Counted from the stretch's first letter, positions 1 to 8,153 are shown. The stretch: DNA of 22,308 bases from an uncultured Oscillospiraceae bacterium (GCA_900754605.1 CAAEDK010000288.1:1-22308); one strand, 5' to 3'. Translations and numbers: made by a program. Notes: generated by a model not told the origin, from the letters alone.

Positions 1-18
1 ACAGATAAGTTTTGTACC

Positions 19-825
19 TCAAGCATGAGCGGACACCCTCCTTTCAATCCAGCGTCCCAGCGTATGGAATGCCATGGTACACACCACAATCATCAAAACC
101 GGGTACAGCGTGAGGCCGGGATAAGAGAGCAGATAGTGGTGTGTCTCCGACACCATGCTGCCCCAGTCCACTACATTGTCGCCCATGCCCAAGCCGATGA
201 ACGAAAAGCTGACGATGGACAGCGTCATATCCGCACAGGAGAGGCAGATAAAGTGAAGGACATCCCAGACCAGATTCGGGAGGATATGGACAAACAGGAT
301 GCGGTGCGGCCTTGCACCGGAGGCCACCGCACACATCACATAGGCTTTCCCATGTTCGATCCCAGTCCGTGTCTGAACCAGCTTGATGACCCGCAGCATC
401 AGGGAAGCGGACACCGCCACTACCATAGTGAACACACTGTTGCCCCAGGCGGCAATGAAAATAATCAGGTAAGCGATGGGCGGGATTGCGGTGACCGCAT
501 TCAGTACACCCTCCAAAATCAGGTTTTTGCCGTTCTTTCCGCCGCCCATGAGCAGGCCGGCCAGCGTTCCCAACACGGAGACCGTGACAGAGCCCACCAG
601 GACAATCCCCAGTGTGGTCCGTCCGCCATAGAGCAGGCGGGACAGCACACAGCGCCCCAGGTTATCCGTGCCGAGAGGGAACTCTGAACAAGGGGATAGA
701 AATTTCTTGGTTAGATCCACCAGATCAGGATCATTGGGGGCGAGCAGGAATCCAAAAGCACAGACGCAGAGCACCAGAAGCGGCAGTATCAGCCCAGCCT
801 TTGCCACAAAAGAATGTTTTCTCAT
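19..825 (-). CDS. ABC transporter permease, DppC/NikC family
   Basis: Inner-membrane permease of a peptide/nickel/opine-type ABC importer, pairing with the permease encoded just upstream. It is 268 aa, usual for the family. One N-terminal membrane segment (about residues 9-28) is followed by the family motif LGTDNLGR at residues 51-58. The Asp that normally follows this motif (GRD) is Cys here. The EAA-type cytoplasmic loop that docks the ATPase lies at about residues 158-184 (AVASGARPHRILFVHILPN). The ATG overlaps the end of the upstream permease gene by 4 bp, so the two are translationally coupled. The ATPase subunits and solute-binding protein expected for a complete importer are not in the window and probably lie beyond the left edge. 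The substrate cannot be read from the permease. The metal-type operator upstream of the operon favours a metal chelate or metallophore, but this is inference. Confidence 0.88.
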   Translation of the reverse strand: MRKHSFVAKAGLILPLLVLCVCAFGFLLAPNDPDLVDLTKKFLSPCSEFPLGTDNLGRCVLSRLLYGGRTTLGIVLVGSVTVSVLGTLAGLLMGGGKNGKNLILEGVLNAVTAIPPIAYLIIFIAAWGNSVFTMVVAVSASLMLRVIKLVQTRTGIEHGKAYVMCAVASGARPHRILFVHILPNLVWDVLHFICLSCADMTLSIVSFSFIGLGMGDNVVDWGSMVSETHHYLLSYPGLTLYPVLMIVVCTMAFHTLGRWIERRVSAHA

Positions 826-1775
826 GCTCGGCCTCCCACGGCCCGCATATCGCTTCTCAGGCCATATTGTAAAAGCTCCGCCGCTGTGTCCAAAAGTACC
901 AGTGTCAGCGCCAACACCAGAACTGCGGCGTGGATCACCGGCGAGTCCCGCTTTACCACCGCGTCAATAATCAGGTAGCCCAGCCCAGACAGGGAGAACA
1001 CCCGCTCCACAATGGCCGCATTGGCAAGGCACAGCCCCAGCATCTGGGCGAAGCTGGGTAAGAGGTCCACCACGGCGTGGGGAAAGGCATGGAACAGAAG
1101 GATGCGACCCTCCCGCAACCCGCGGCACCGCAAGTACATGGCATAGTCCTGCTCCATTTCTCGTTCCAAAGAGGCCGCCAGCATCTGCCCATAGAAGCAG
1201 ATCCCCAGGACCGACAGGCAGAGCGCCACCGGAAAGTAGCGGGTAAAGCCGCTGTTCCCCGAGACACTGATCCAGCCCAGCCGCACCGCAAACAGGTCAA
1301 TAAAGGCGGTGCCCAGGTAGAAACCGGGCACGGAAATGCCGATCATGGTCAGGAATGAGAGAATCATGCCTCCGGCCTTCTGCCGCCAGAGATACCCCAG
1401 CATCCCCACCCCCAGGACCCCAAGGGACATGATTACGGCGGAATACGCCACCACCGTTAGGGTAACCGGCACCGTTTTCGCCAATTCCTCTGTCACCGGG
1501 TTTCCCGTCCCCAGAGAAATCCCGAAGTCCATGTGGAGCGCGTCCACCACCCAATCGAAATACTGCACCGGCAGCGGCTTGTCCAGGCCCAGCATGACGC
1601 GGGCCTCGTCGATCTGCTCCTGGGTCACAATGGCGGAGTTGCGCTTCACATACGCTGTGGCCGGATCAATGGGAGAGAGGCGCATCAGCAGGAAAGAAAG
1701 AAGCGTGACCACAAACAAAGTCAGCAGGACAACAACAACCCTCCGAATGAGATAGCGCCTGGTCCGTTGTACCAT
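822..1775 (-). CDS. ABC transporter permease, DppB/NikB family
   Basis: First permease of the same importer; 317 aa, typical for DppB/NikB. The N-terminus has the family pattern of a basic stretch and first membrane helix (RRYLIRRVVVVLLTLFVVTL), then a periplasmic domain containing SPIDPATAY and NPVTEELAKTVPVTLTVV. The EAA-like loop is at about residues 200-230 (MYLRCRGLREGRILLFHAFP). Several further hydrophobic segments run to the C-terminus. The ATG at 1773-1775 has a GGAGGTG ribosome site 5 bp upstream. It overlaps the next permease by 4 bp. A DtxR-like 18-bp box ends 17 bp upstream of the start, and a terminator separates the gene from the AraC-type gene. The operon therefore seems to be an independent, metal-regulated unit. 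Family assignment is firm; substrate is unknown. Confidence 0.9.
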   Translation of the reverse strand: MVQRTRRYLIRRVVVVLLTLFVVTLLSFLLMRLSPIDPATAYVKRNSAIVTQEQIDEARVMLGLDKPLPVQYFDWVVDALHMDFGISLGTGNPVTEELAKTVPVTLTVVAYSAVIMSLGVLGVGMLGYLWRQKAGGMILSFLTMIGISVPGFYLGTAFIDLFAVRLGWISVSGNSGFTRYFPVALCLSVLGICFYGQMLAASLEREMEQDYAMYLRCRGLREGRILLFHAFPHAVVDLLPSFAQMLGLCLANAAIVERVFSLSGLGYLIIDAVVKRDSPVIHAAVLVLALTLVLLDTAAELLQYGLRSDMRAVGGRA

Positions 1776-1791
1776 AGTATCACCTCCGAAA

Positions 1792-1809
1792 AGTTAGTTA
1801 TTGCTAATC
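1792..1809 (-). promoter_or_regulatory. DtxR-like operator box 1 (Dpp/Nik-type permease operon)
   Basis: Plus-strand AGTTAG-TTATTG-CTAATC, one of five 18-bp boxes matching RGTTAG-N6-CTAAYY in this window. Reading the minus strand, a possible -35 (TTGACG, 1813-1818) and -10 (TAACTT, 1791-1796) are separated by 16 bp, so the box fills the spacer and overlaps the -10. A transcript from this promoter would start at about 1784, inside the ribosome site at 1781-1787. Either the leader is almost absent or the real promoter differs. The box is seen directly; the regulator and promoter are inferred. Confidence 0.6.
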
Positions 1810-1818
1810 ATCCGTCAA

Positions 1819-1848
1819 GGAAAAAGCGCACCGAACTCGATGCGCTTT
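1819..1848 (-). terminator. Rho-independent terminator after AraC-type gene
   Basis: Perfect 8-bp stem (AAAGCGCA at 1823-1830 with TGCGCTTT at 1841-1848) and a 10-nt loop. On the minus strand it is followed by a T run (TTTTT). It lies 50 bp past the AraC-type stop codon and just before the permease operon, so it separates the two units. Confidence 0.75.
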
Positions 1849-1898
1849 CTGGCAGATGCCCCCGCGTACAAGGATATCATAGCCGATTTTCAGTTGTT

Positions 1899-2963
1899 TC
1901 ACCACTCCCGCAGGACGCTGTCTGCTCCTATAAGACAAAAAGTTTTTCGGTATTCCGTTGGGGTGTGTCCTGTGTGCTGTCGGAACACCTCGGAAAACTT
2001 GCTGGCGTTCTGGTATCCCACCCGGCCGGCAATCTCCGTCACATCCAGTTTCGTCTCCCGCAGAAGCCCCGCGGCTGTGTGCATACGGTAGGCTTGCAGA
2101 TAAGCATTGATGGTGGTTCCGTACACCTCCTTGAAGCACTTTTTCATAGAGGTCAATGGAAAGGAAAAGGTCTGGGAGAGCATCTGCAGGGTAATGCGGC
2201 GATCCAGGTGCTCTACCAGATACTGCCGGACTGATTTGATTTGTTCTACCTGGGCCCGGTCTACATACGGGCGTTCTTCTCCGTGTGCCGTGATCTCCGG
2301 GGAGCCGAGGAAGAGGAATAACTCCATCACCTTGAGTTTGAAATAACCTGCCCGCAGATCCTCCGGCGCGTGGTAAAGCTCGGAGAAGATGTGCTGGATG
2401 GACTCAGTGGCCCGCATGATGAAGCAGGAGTCACAGGCACACAGACGGTCCCGCATAGCAAAGAGGTCACAGTACAGCCCTTCTCCCAGCGCCTCCGATA
2501 CCTGACGCAGCACCCTGTCCGCCACCGGAATATCCACCGCGATGGTGATGCCGTGGTAGTGGGACAGGGGAAACCAGGTCTCACGGGTCCGGTTGGTCAT
2601 GACATTGACGGCCAGATCACCCTCTCCCAGATAGACCGCGCTCCCGTCTGAAAATTCGCACTCAAACCGACCAAGCCGGCAGTGATTGATCTCCAGCAGG
2701 TCGGCCCGGGGGTCCTCCCGGTGCGCCACCCCGCAGGACATATGAATATCGTCATAGAGCAGTTCAATCCCAGGGAACACCGGGTATCGGGTGATGACGC
2801 CCTCTCCGGTCTCGTTTTCCATCTTGTAGACAGAACAATTCTTCCCCTGAATGATAGTCTGAGCCGCCTCCCCCTGCAGGACCTGGGTTTTAATCAGCTC
2901 CTCGTCCGCAAAGCGGACATGACTCAAGCTGTCTTGTTTCTCTTGGCTGTTGTACTCAATCAA
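1899..2963 (-). CDS. AraC-family transcriptional regulator
   Basis: About 354 aa, with an unassigned N-terminal sensing region (about 1-240) and a C-terminal AraC/XylS double helix-turn-helix (about 250-345). The latter includes ITLQMLSQTFSFPLTSMKKCFKEVYG and the second-HTH signature VTEIAGRVGYQNASKFSEVFRQHTGHTPTEYR, split here only for description. Start choice: AGGAGG at 2972-2977 is 8 bp from a TTG at 2961-2963. Two in-frame GTG codons at 2970-2972 and 2967-2969 overlap or crowd the ribosome site, so TTG is preferred. The N-terminal part has several Cys residues (CDLFAMRDRLCACDSC). AraC regulators beside ABC pairs are known in siderophore systems, for example YbtA with YbtPQ. The position here fits such a role but does not prove it. 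It lies 51 bp downstream of the DUF4491 gene and is probably co-transcribed with it. Confidence 0.88.
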   Translation of the reverse strand: MIEYNSQEKQDSLSHVRFADEELIKTQVLQGEAAQTIIQGKNCSVYKMENETGEGVITRYPVFPGIELLYDDIHMSCGVAHREDPRADLLEINHCRLGRFECEFSDGSAVYLGEGDLAVNVMTNRTRETWFPLSHYHGITIAVDIPVADRVLRQVSEALGEGLYCDLFAMRDRLCACDSCFIMRATESIQHIFSELYHAPEDLRAGYFKLKVMELFLFLGSPEITAHGEERPYVDRAQVEQIKSVRQYLVEHLDRRITLQMLSQTFSFPLTSMKKCFKEVYGTTINAYLQAYRMHTAAGLLRETKLDVTEIAGRVGYQNASKFSEVFRQHTGHTPTEYRKTFCLIGADSVLREW

Positions 2964-3014
2964 CCACACCACCTCCTCTAACGCGCTGCGAAAATATGCC
3001 TCGGTGCTCCTGGG

Positions 3015-3302
3015 TTAAGTTCGCTTGGGGTTTTGGGGAAACCATCCCCGCTCTACCCGCCGCGCCTGTTCTTTCAGCTCCCGGATGCTCCAGAGAAAGG
3101 CCACGCCCACAAGTCCCAAAAGGATAGAGAGCAGTCCCTGCACAAACAGCGCCAAGCCCAGGCAGATCAGCCCGCACAGGAGAAACAGCGGCCAAATCTT
3201 TTGAGAAAAGTGGTATTCACACCAGATTACCAGCGGATGAAAGGCCCCAATCACCAGCAGAGAGGCCCCTCCAACTGCAATCCCTTCCAAATTCAATTCC
3301 AT
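3015..3302 (-). CDS. Small membrane protein, DUF4491 family
   Basis: 95-aa protein with three hydrophobic segments (about residues 10-30, 35-57, 58-72). The C-terminus is the basic, highly conserved signature SIRELKEQARRVERGWFPQNPKR, described here as two halves around RRVERGWFP. Together with FHPLVIWCEYHF in the first half, this is the pattern I know as DUF4491, a family without an assigned function. The ATG at 3300-3302 has GGAGGG 6 bp upstream. The longer reading frame upstream of this ATG has no ribosome site and overlaps the ABC gene, so it was not used. It lies 58 bp after the second ABC gene and just before the AraC-type gene. A decayed second copy sits at 7834-8153 upstream of the ZIP gene, so this family is tied twice to metal-associated loci in the window. 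Confidence 0.85.
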   Translation of the reverse strand: MELNLEGIAVGGASLLVIGAFHPLVIWCEYHFSQKIWPLFLLCGLICLGLALFVQGLLSILLGLVGVAFLWSIRELKEQARRVERGWFPQNPKRT

Positions 3303-3360
3303 AGAAGTCCCTCCCCAGCCCATGATACAACGGAGTCCGGCAGGCGGACAAGCCGCTGTA

Positions 3361-5091
3361 TCAAGCCTCCAGCTTCCAGCTGTTGGCCTGGGCCCGGACA
3401 TGAACGAAGTCAGCATACAGGCCCGGCTGGGCAATCAGTTCCTCATGAGTGCCCCGCTGGACAATGTGCCCGCCGTTCAGGACCAGGATCTGGTCGGCAT
3501 TGCGCACCGTTTTCAGCCGGTGGGCAATCAGGATCAGAGTTTTTCCCTTTGTCAGAGAGGAAATCGCGGCCTGGAGTTCCGCCTCGTTTTCCGGGTCCAC
3601 GCTGGCCGTTGCCTCGTCCAAAATCACGATGGGCGCGTCTTTGAGCATGGCCCGGGCGATGGAGAGGCGCTGCTTCTCGCCCCCGGAGAGGGAGCCGCCG
3701 CCCTCTCCCAAAACCGTGTCGTAGCCGTCCGGCAGGGCTGTAATGAAATCGTGACAGCAGGCGGCTTTGGCGGCAGCCACCACCTGCTCATGGGTGGCGT
3801 CCGGGCGGCCGAACTTGATGTTGTTCTCCACCGTGTCGTTGAAGAGATACACCGACTGGAACACCATGGAGATGTTCTTCATCAGGCTGTCCAGCTTATA
3901 CTCCCGCACATCATGGCCGCCCACGGTGATCCTGCCGCCCTGAACATCCCAGAAGCGGGCGATGAGATTGCACAGAGTGGTCTTTCCGCCGCCGGAGGGC
4001 CCCACCACGGCGGTGGTGCTGCCGGCGGGGACGGTAAGGCTCACATGCTCCAGAATGGTCCGCTCCCCATAGGCGAAAGAGACATCCTCAAACCGGACAG
4101 AGGCATCCTCCGGTTGAAGTTCCGCTCCGTCAATATCCATCACCGGCGTATCGTCGATGGAGTTGGCCTTATCCATGGAGGCGCCCAACATCTGGAGATT
4201 GTCCGCCATATTGCCGGCGCTCTCCAGTTCCGCATAGAGCATAAAAGAGGCAACGAGCATCAGCAGGCACCGGGTCAGGGGCAGGCTCCCACCGGAATAG
4301 AGCGCCAGAGCGCACACGGCCAGCGCCACGGCGAACAGCCGCACCGTAATCTGCCGCAGACCCATCCAGGGGGCTACGGAGTGCTCCAGCCCCAGGGCCT
4401 TTTCACAGCTTTCATCCACAGTTTTCTGCACGGCCTGGCCGCTGTCCTTGTCCAGTCCATAGGCCTTGACCACGCTCATACCCTGGATGTACTCCAGCAC
4501 TGCCTCCACCAGCTTCATCTGGGCGTGCTGGCGGGCAGGGCCGGTCTTGAGCAGGGACCGCTGGCTCAACTCCGTAACCAGCAGATAGGCCAGGATGCCC
4601 GCGATAGCCAGCAGACCGAGCCTCCAGTCCACAAGCAGGATCGCCAGACACATAGCCAGGGTGTTGAGGAAACCGCCGATGACGCTGACCAGGCAGCGGG
4701 CGGCGTTGTTCTCCACATCCCCCAGTGTGGTGGTAACTACGGCGGTAATGTTGCCCAAGGAGTTGTCGTTGAAGTAGCCCATGGGGATGTAGCGCAGCCG
4801 GTCCCCGATATGGACCCGCTTTTCCGCCACCATGAAATAGCCCGTCTCCGTCTCCGCGTTGGTGGACCAGTACGAGCAGGCGGTCCGCCCCGCCACGGAA
4901 ACCAGCATGATGCCGATCACGGGCCATATGCTCAAGTTCGCGCCGCCCACCAGAATCTCCAGGGTCAGCATCAGGGCCCAAAACTGGAATGCGGTGAACA
5001 CAGCCCCCAGGAACGCCACGAGCATGGATTTTTTCAAAAGGCCCCTGCGGCTGCCTGCAAAGGCAGAAATTTTCCGAAGCACACTGAACAT
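3361..5091 (-). CDS. ABC transporter, fused permease/ATP-binding protein (second subunit)
   Basis: 576 aa. An N-terminal type-I exporter-fold membrane domain (about 1-310, six hydrophobic segments) is fused to an ATPase domain. The ATPase has Walker A GPSGGGKTT at about 365-373, signature LSGGEKQR at about 467-474, Walker B IVILDEATAS at about 484-493 and the H-loop IAHRL. It starts 3 bp after the stop of its partner, so the two almost certainly form a heterodimer. All catalytic motifs look intact in both halves, so neither ATP site is obviously degenerate. Direction of transport is open. The fold is exporter-like, but YbtPQ and IrtAB of the same architecture import iron-siderophores. The metal-type operator and nearby AraC gene make that reading attractive. 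Drug or lipid export controlled by the TetR gene is the alternative. Confidence 0.9.
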   Translation of the reverse strand: MFSVLRKISAFAGSRRGLLKKSMLVAFLGAVFTAFQFWALMLTLEILVGGANLSIWPVIGIMLVSVAGRTACSYWSTNAETETGYFMVAEKRVHIGDRLRYIPMGYFNDNSLGNITAVVTTTLGDVENNAARCLVSVIGGFLNTLAMCLAILLVDWRLGLLAIAGILAYLLVTELSQRSLLKTGPARQHAQMKLVEAVLEYIQGMSVVKAYGLDKDSGQAVQKTVDESCEKALGLEHSVAPWMGLRQITVRLFAVALAVCALALYSGGSLPLTRCLLMLVASFMLYAELESAGNMADNLQMLGASMDKANSIDDTPVMDIDGAELQPEDASVRFEDVSFAYGERTILEHVSLTVPAGSTTAVVGPSGGGKTTLCNLIARFWDVQGGRITVGGHDVREYKLDSLMKNISMVFQSVYLFNDTVENNIKFGRPDATHEQVVAAAKAACCHDFITALPDGYDTVLGEGGGSLSGGEKQRLSIARAMLKDAPIVILDEATASVDPENEAELQAAISSLTKGKTLILIAHRLKTVRNADQILVLNGGHIVQRGTHEELIAQPGLYADFVHVRAQANSWKLEA

Positions 5092-5094
5092 CTC

Positions 5095-6846
5095 TTATTC
5101 CTCCTCTCCGTCCCGAACGCCCAGATAGGACTGCCACATCTGCCGGTACAGCGGGCAGGAGGCCAGAAGCTCCTCCTGCTTCCCCTGGGCGGCGATCCGG
5201 CCGCCTTCCACTACAGCGATGTTGTCCGCGCCGGCTACCGTGCCCAGCCGGTGGGCAATGACGATCAGGGTCTTGCCCTTCGTCAGACGGGAGATGGCCT
5301 GCTGGATGACCGCTTCATTCTCCGGGTCGATGCTTGCGGTAGCCTCGTCGAGAATGACGATGGGCGCATCCTTCAGCATGGCGCGGGCGATGGAGATACG
5401 CTGCTTTTCACCTCCGGACAGGTGGCCGCCGCCCCCGCCGCAGATGGTGTCGTAGCCCTGATCCAGCTGACGGATGAAATCATCGCACCCGGCAGCCCTG
5501 GCTACCGCCTCGACTTCCGCATCGGTGGCGTTCAGACGGCCCATGCGGATGTTGTCCCGCACCGTGCGGTCAAAGAGGTAGTTGTCCTGAGATACATAGG
5601 CGATCTGGCGGTTGAGCTGTTCCAGCGGGATTTTCCGCAGGTCCACACCGCCCAAGGCGACAGAGCCGCCCGTCACATCCCAGAAGCCGGCGATGAGCTT
5701 GGCAATGGTACTCTTACCGGAGCCGGAGGGACCTACAAGAGCGGTCACTGTCCCCGGCCGGATGTCCAGGTTTACATCGTGGAGCACTTCACCGTCCTCC
5801 TGCTTGTAGGCAAAGGACACATGATCCAGCCGGATACCCAGCCCATTCAGCTTCGTCTCTGCCGTGGGACGCTTCAACTCTGGGGCGTCCAGAATGGCAG
5901 AAATCTCGCCCACATTGGTGCCCACCACCGCCAGTTCATCCACAAAGGTCATAGCCGATACCAGCGGTCCGGTAAGCCCCAGGGACAGCACGACGATGGT
6001 GAGGAATACAGCTGTGCTCAGGCTTCCGCCGCCCCACAGCAGCAGACCCACCGGCAGGACGGGCAGCAGCACCGAGGGGATGACCGCCTGCATGACCGCC
6101 ATATACTTCTGGTTATCCGCCATCCAGTCCACATAGTATTGGGCGTTTTCCGTCACGGCATCGGAGTACCGCTTGTAGGACCCGGCGGACTGGCTGAACG
6201 CCTTGACCACCTGGATGCCTCCCACATACTCCACGATGGCATTTGCCATGCGGCGGCCCACCTCCACGGCGCCCTGCCAGCGGACGGCGTAAGTCTTGCT
6301 GCTCTGGGAAGCCACCACGATCCCAATCACCGTGGTCACCAGGGAGGCGAGCCCCATTCGCCAATCCAGGACGAAGATATAGACCGCGATGCTCACCGGC
6401 ACCAGCAGATTGGAGGTCATCTCCGGCAGCAGATGAGCCAGGGTGGGCTCCATCCCTTCCACCCGGTCCACAATGGTGGTTTTGTACTGGCCGGAGGGCG
6501 TGTCCAGGATCGTCCCCATGGGCACCCGGCTCAGTTTGGAGAGCAGATTTTGCCGCACCCGGCGCAGCGTGTGATAGGTGGCCGTGTGGGACAGGCTGGT
6601 AGACCATGTGGAAAACAGCGCCTTTCCCCCATAGCCCGCCAGAGCAAGGCCGCACCAGGGCAGACAATCCGCAAGGCCACCCCCTTCCAGCAGCAGCCCA
6701 ATCATAGCGGCTACGCAGAAGTAGGGCACCATACCGCAGGCCACCCCCAGCACCGCCAGGGCTACCGAAGCATAAAATCCACCGTGCTCACCACTTGCCC
6801 AGCCCCACAGCACAGCAAAGGGTGAGGGCGCTTTCTTGTGATCCAT
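5095..6846 (-). CDS. ABC transporter, fused permease/ATP-binding protein (first subunit)
   Basis: 583 aa, membrane domain (about 1-320) followed by an ATPase domain. The ATPase has Walker A GPSGSGKST at about 372-380, signature LSGGEKQR at about 475-482, Walker B IVILDEATAS at about 493-502 and H-loop IAHRL at about 529-533. The ATG at 6844-6846 is preceded by AAAGGGG at 6857-6863. An 18-bp DtxR-like box begins 22 bp upstream of the start, and a TetR-type gene lies upstream on the same strand. Repression by metal-loaded regulator and control by the TetR protein are therefore both plausible. It forms a pair with the next gene (3-bp gap). The N-terminal membrane domain resembles, by eye, the YbtP/IrtA-type subgroup more than MsbA-type lipid flippases, but I cannot confirm this without an alignment. 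Confidence 0.9.
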   Translation of the reverse strand: MDHKKAPSPFAVLWGWASGEHGGFYASVALAVLGVACGMVPYFCVAAMIGLLLEGGGLADCLPWCGLALAGYGGKALFSTWSTSLSHTATYHTLRRVRQNLLSKLSRVPMGTILDTPSGQYKTTIVDRVEGMEPTLAHLLPEMTSNLLVPVSIAVYIFVLDWRMGLASLVTTVIGIVVASQSSKTYAVRWQGAVEVGRRMANAIVEYVGGIQVVKAFSQSAGSYKRYSDAVTENAQYYVDWMADNQKYMAVMQAVIPSVLLPVLPVGLLLWGGGSLSTAVFLTIVVLSLGLTGPLVSAMTFVDELAVVGTNVGEISAILDAPELKRPTAETKLNGLGIRLDHVSFAYKQEDGEVLHDVNLDIRPGTVTALVGPSGSGKSTIAKLIAGFWDVTGGSVALGGVDLRKIPLEQLNRQIAYVSQDNYLFDRTVRDNIRMGRLNATDAEVEAVARAAGCDDFIRQLDQGYDTICGGGGGHLSGGEKQRISIARAMLKDAPIVILDEATASIDPENEAVIQQAISRLTKGKTLIVIAHRLGTVAGADNIAVVEGGRIAAQGKQEELLASCPLYRQMWQSYLGVRDGEEE

Positions 6847-6867
6847 AACCTAAAACCCCTTTCTTTT

Positions 6868-6885
6868 GGTTAGTAAATGCTAACT
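6868..6885 (-). promoter_or_regulatory. DtxR-like operator box 2 (ABC pair operon)
   Basis: Plus-strand GGTTAG-TAAATG-CTAACT, 18 bp, matching RGTTAG-N6-CTAAYY. It lies in the 60-bp gap between the TetR-type gene and the first ABC gene. I do not see a convincing -35/-10 pair around it, so its exact position relative to the promoter is unknown. Confidence 0.65.
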
Positions 6886-6889
6886 TAGA

Positions 6890-6918
6890 ATCAAAAGGAA
6901 AACCCTTTATTCAAAGGG
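6890..6918 (-). terminator. Possible weak terminator at the end of the TetR-type gene
   Basis: Six-bp stem CCCTTT (6903-6908) / AAAGGG (6913-6918) with a 4-nt loop, followed on the minus strand by TTTTCCTTTT. It overlaps the stop codon of the TetR-type gene. The stem is short, so read-through into the ABC genes is likely. Confidence 0.35.
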
Positions 6919-7533
6919 AATTCCAAGGAGACGGAACCAGCCCGCGGAGTAAAAATTCCGCAGATCATCCATATAAACCATCGCTTTTTCCCGCGGCATA
7001 TCATGGCGGATCGTCTCAAACATCCCATTGAAAAGCGCGGTGGACATGATGTGGATCAGCTCATCATCCAGACGCCGGATGGGATAGCCGGCGTCCACCA
7101 TTCGATCCACCAACAGCCGTCCGGAGTGGTCCTCGATTTCCGCCAGGGTATCCAGATAATGCTCGTATTTTGTCCCGGAGGAACAGCAGGCGATGAGCTT
7201 GAATGCGTCAAAGTGGTCGTAAAGAAAGTCCATCATCCAGGATGCTTCCTTGTCCGGCACCTCCGGGAGCTTTTGAAGTTGCTCCTCCAAGTTTCTTCCA
7301 GCAAAGGTCTGTTGAAGGGTCCGATACCGCTCTACCAGCTCATGGGCAGGCTCTCTCACCAGTCCGTCAAACAATGCCTCCTTGTCCGTATAGTAGCGGT
7401 AAATCGCCCCAGTCGTTACTCCAAGAGAAGCCGCGATGCTTTTTAAGGATGCTCCCCGGAAGCCGTTTTCCATAAATTCCCGCTTCCCAGCCTCCAGCAG
7501 ATCCGCCCGCAGCTTTTCGTTTACAGGGCGCAT
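6907..7533 (-). CDS. TetR-family transcriptional regulator
   Basis: 208 aa. The N-terminal TetR DNA-binding domain is clear: LLEAGKREFMENGFRGASLK leads into IAASLGVTTGAIYRYYTDKEALFDGLV (helix-turn-helix at about residues 24-46). The C-terminal ligand domain is divergent and includes a CC pair (LIACCSSGTKYEHYL). Start choice: SD AGAGG is 8 nt from the ATG at 7531-7533. An in-frame GTG at 7540-7542 abuts the ribosome site and is unlikely. It is encoded immediately upstream of the ABC pair on the same strand, the usual place for a local regulator of an exporter. It is probably autoregulated through the repeat at 7550-7580. The inducer is unknown. Confidence 0.88.
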   Translation of the reverse strand: MRPVNEKLRADLLEAGKREFMENGFRGASLKSIAASLGVTTGAIYRYYTDKEALFDGLVREPAHELVERYRTLQQTFAGRNLEEQLQKLPEVPDKEASWMMDFLYDHFDAFKLIACCSSGTKYEHYLDTLAEIEDHSGRLLVDRMVDAGYPIRRLDDELIHIMSTALFNGMFETIRHDMPREKAMVYMDDLRNFYSAGWFRLLGIPFE

Positions 7534-7549
7534 ATTGTTCACCTCTTTC

Positions 7550-7606
7550 GATAACTATATTATTTAATAACGATATTATCTTAAAACGAGCGTCTGTATT
7601 TGTCAA
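7550..7606 (-). promoter_or_regulatory. Promoter and probable autoregulatory operator of the TetR-type gene
   Basis: On the minus strand, TTGACA (7601-7606), a 17-bp spacer and TAAGAT (7578-7583) form a good sigma-A promoter. From the -10 to the ribosome site (7550-7580) the sequence is AT-rich. It has outer ends GATAA/TTATC, an inner TTATT-A-AATAA palindrome and a direct repeat TATCGTTAT/TATAGTTAT 16 bp apart, all covering the likely start site. That is a natural place for TetR autorepression. From 7607 to about 7830 I see no gene, hairpin or further repeat. Confidence 0.6.
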
Positions 7607-7833
7607 GCCCCTATCATAAAATCATGACAATATACGGATGGATTTGTTCATCAGATAATAAATCCGCAACTATCTTGGATGGCAGTTACGGTTCATTTAA
7701 CTGAAGATGTGTAACTGTGTCAATAAAAATCTTTGAAAGCAAGGGGCAGGCTATACTAGTCCTTAAAGATCCCTTCTTCCCTTCTCCGGAAGTTTATGTT
7801 ATTGAGTTTGGAATACTGTGTGTGAAATTATAA

Positions 7834-8153
7834 TTTGAGGGCATAGTTATCAGCGTGATGTTCCTTGTGATGATTGAGGCATCTTGCCCCTTAGTGATCT
7901 GGTTTGAGTACCACTTCACATAGGGAGGGTGGCTGGTATTTTTGATTGCCGGTCTACTCTACCTGTTCACCGCACTTTTCGGTCAGGGCTCTTTCTCTAT
8001 TCTTCCGAGACCGTTGGGCGTTACCTGCATATGGCGAATCTGGGAGTTGAAAGAGCAAACCCGCAGGGTGGAACGGGGTTGGTTTCCCAAAAAACAAAGC
8101 GAAAATAGAAACTGGGGGAGTTTTTATCCCTGTCTCAACCTGTCCTCTTGACA
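7834..8153 (+). pseudogene. Decayed DUF4491 gene (second copy)
   Basis: One reading frame from 7834 to 8153 aligns along nearly its whole length with the intact DUF4491 protein encoded at 3015-3302. FEGI aligns with LEGI, CPLVIWFEYHF with HPLVIWCEYHF, and the C-terminal WELKEQTRRVERGWFP with IRELKEQARRVERGWFP. An in-frame TAG at 7921-7923 interrupts it just after EYHFT. At the 5' end a TAA sits where the start region should be, with no good ribosome site. A downstream ATG at 7942 could at most give a C-terminal 69-aa fragment. It is therefore read as a pseudogene. It lies directly upstream of the promoter of the ZIP gene and in the same direction. Confidence 0.75.

Noticed and set aside
25..687. 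220-codon plus-strand frame opposite the DppC-type permease
   Set aside because: Low-complexity antisense composition; the minus-strand permease has family motifs and is the real gene.
3322..6825. 1167-codon open frame on the plus strand opposite the ABC genes
   Set aside because: His/Gln/Arg-rich antisense shadow of two clear ABC genes with high GC at third positions; no family resemblance or ribosome site.
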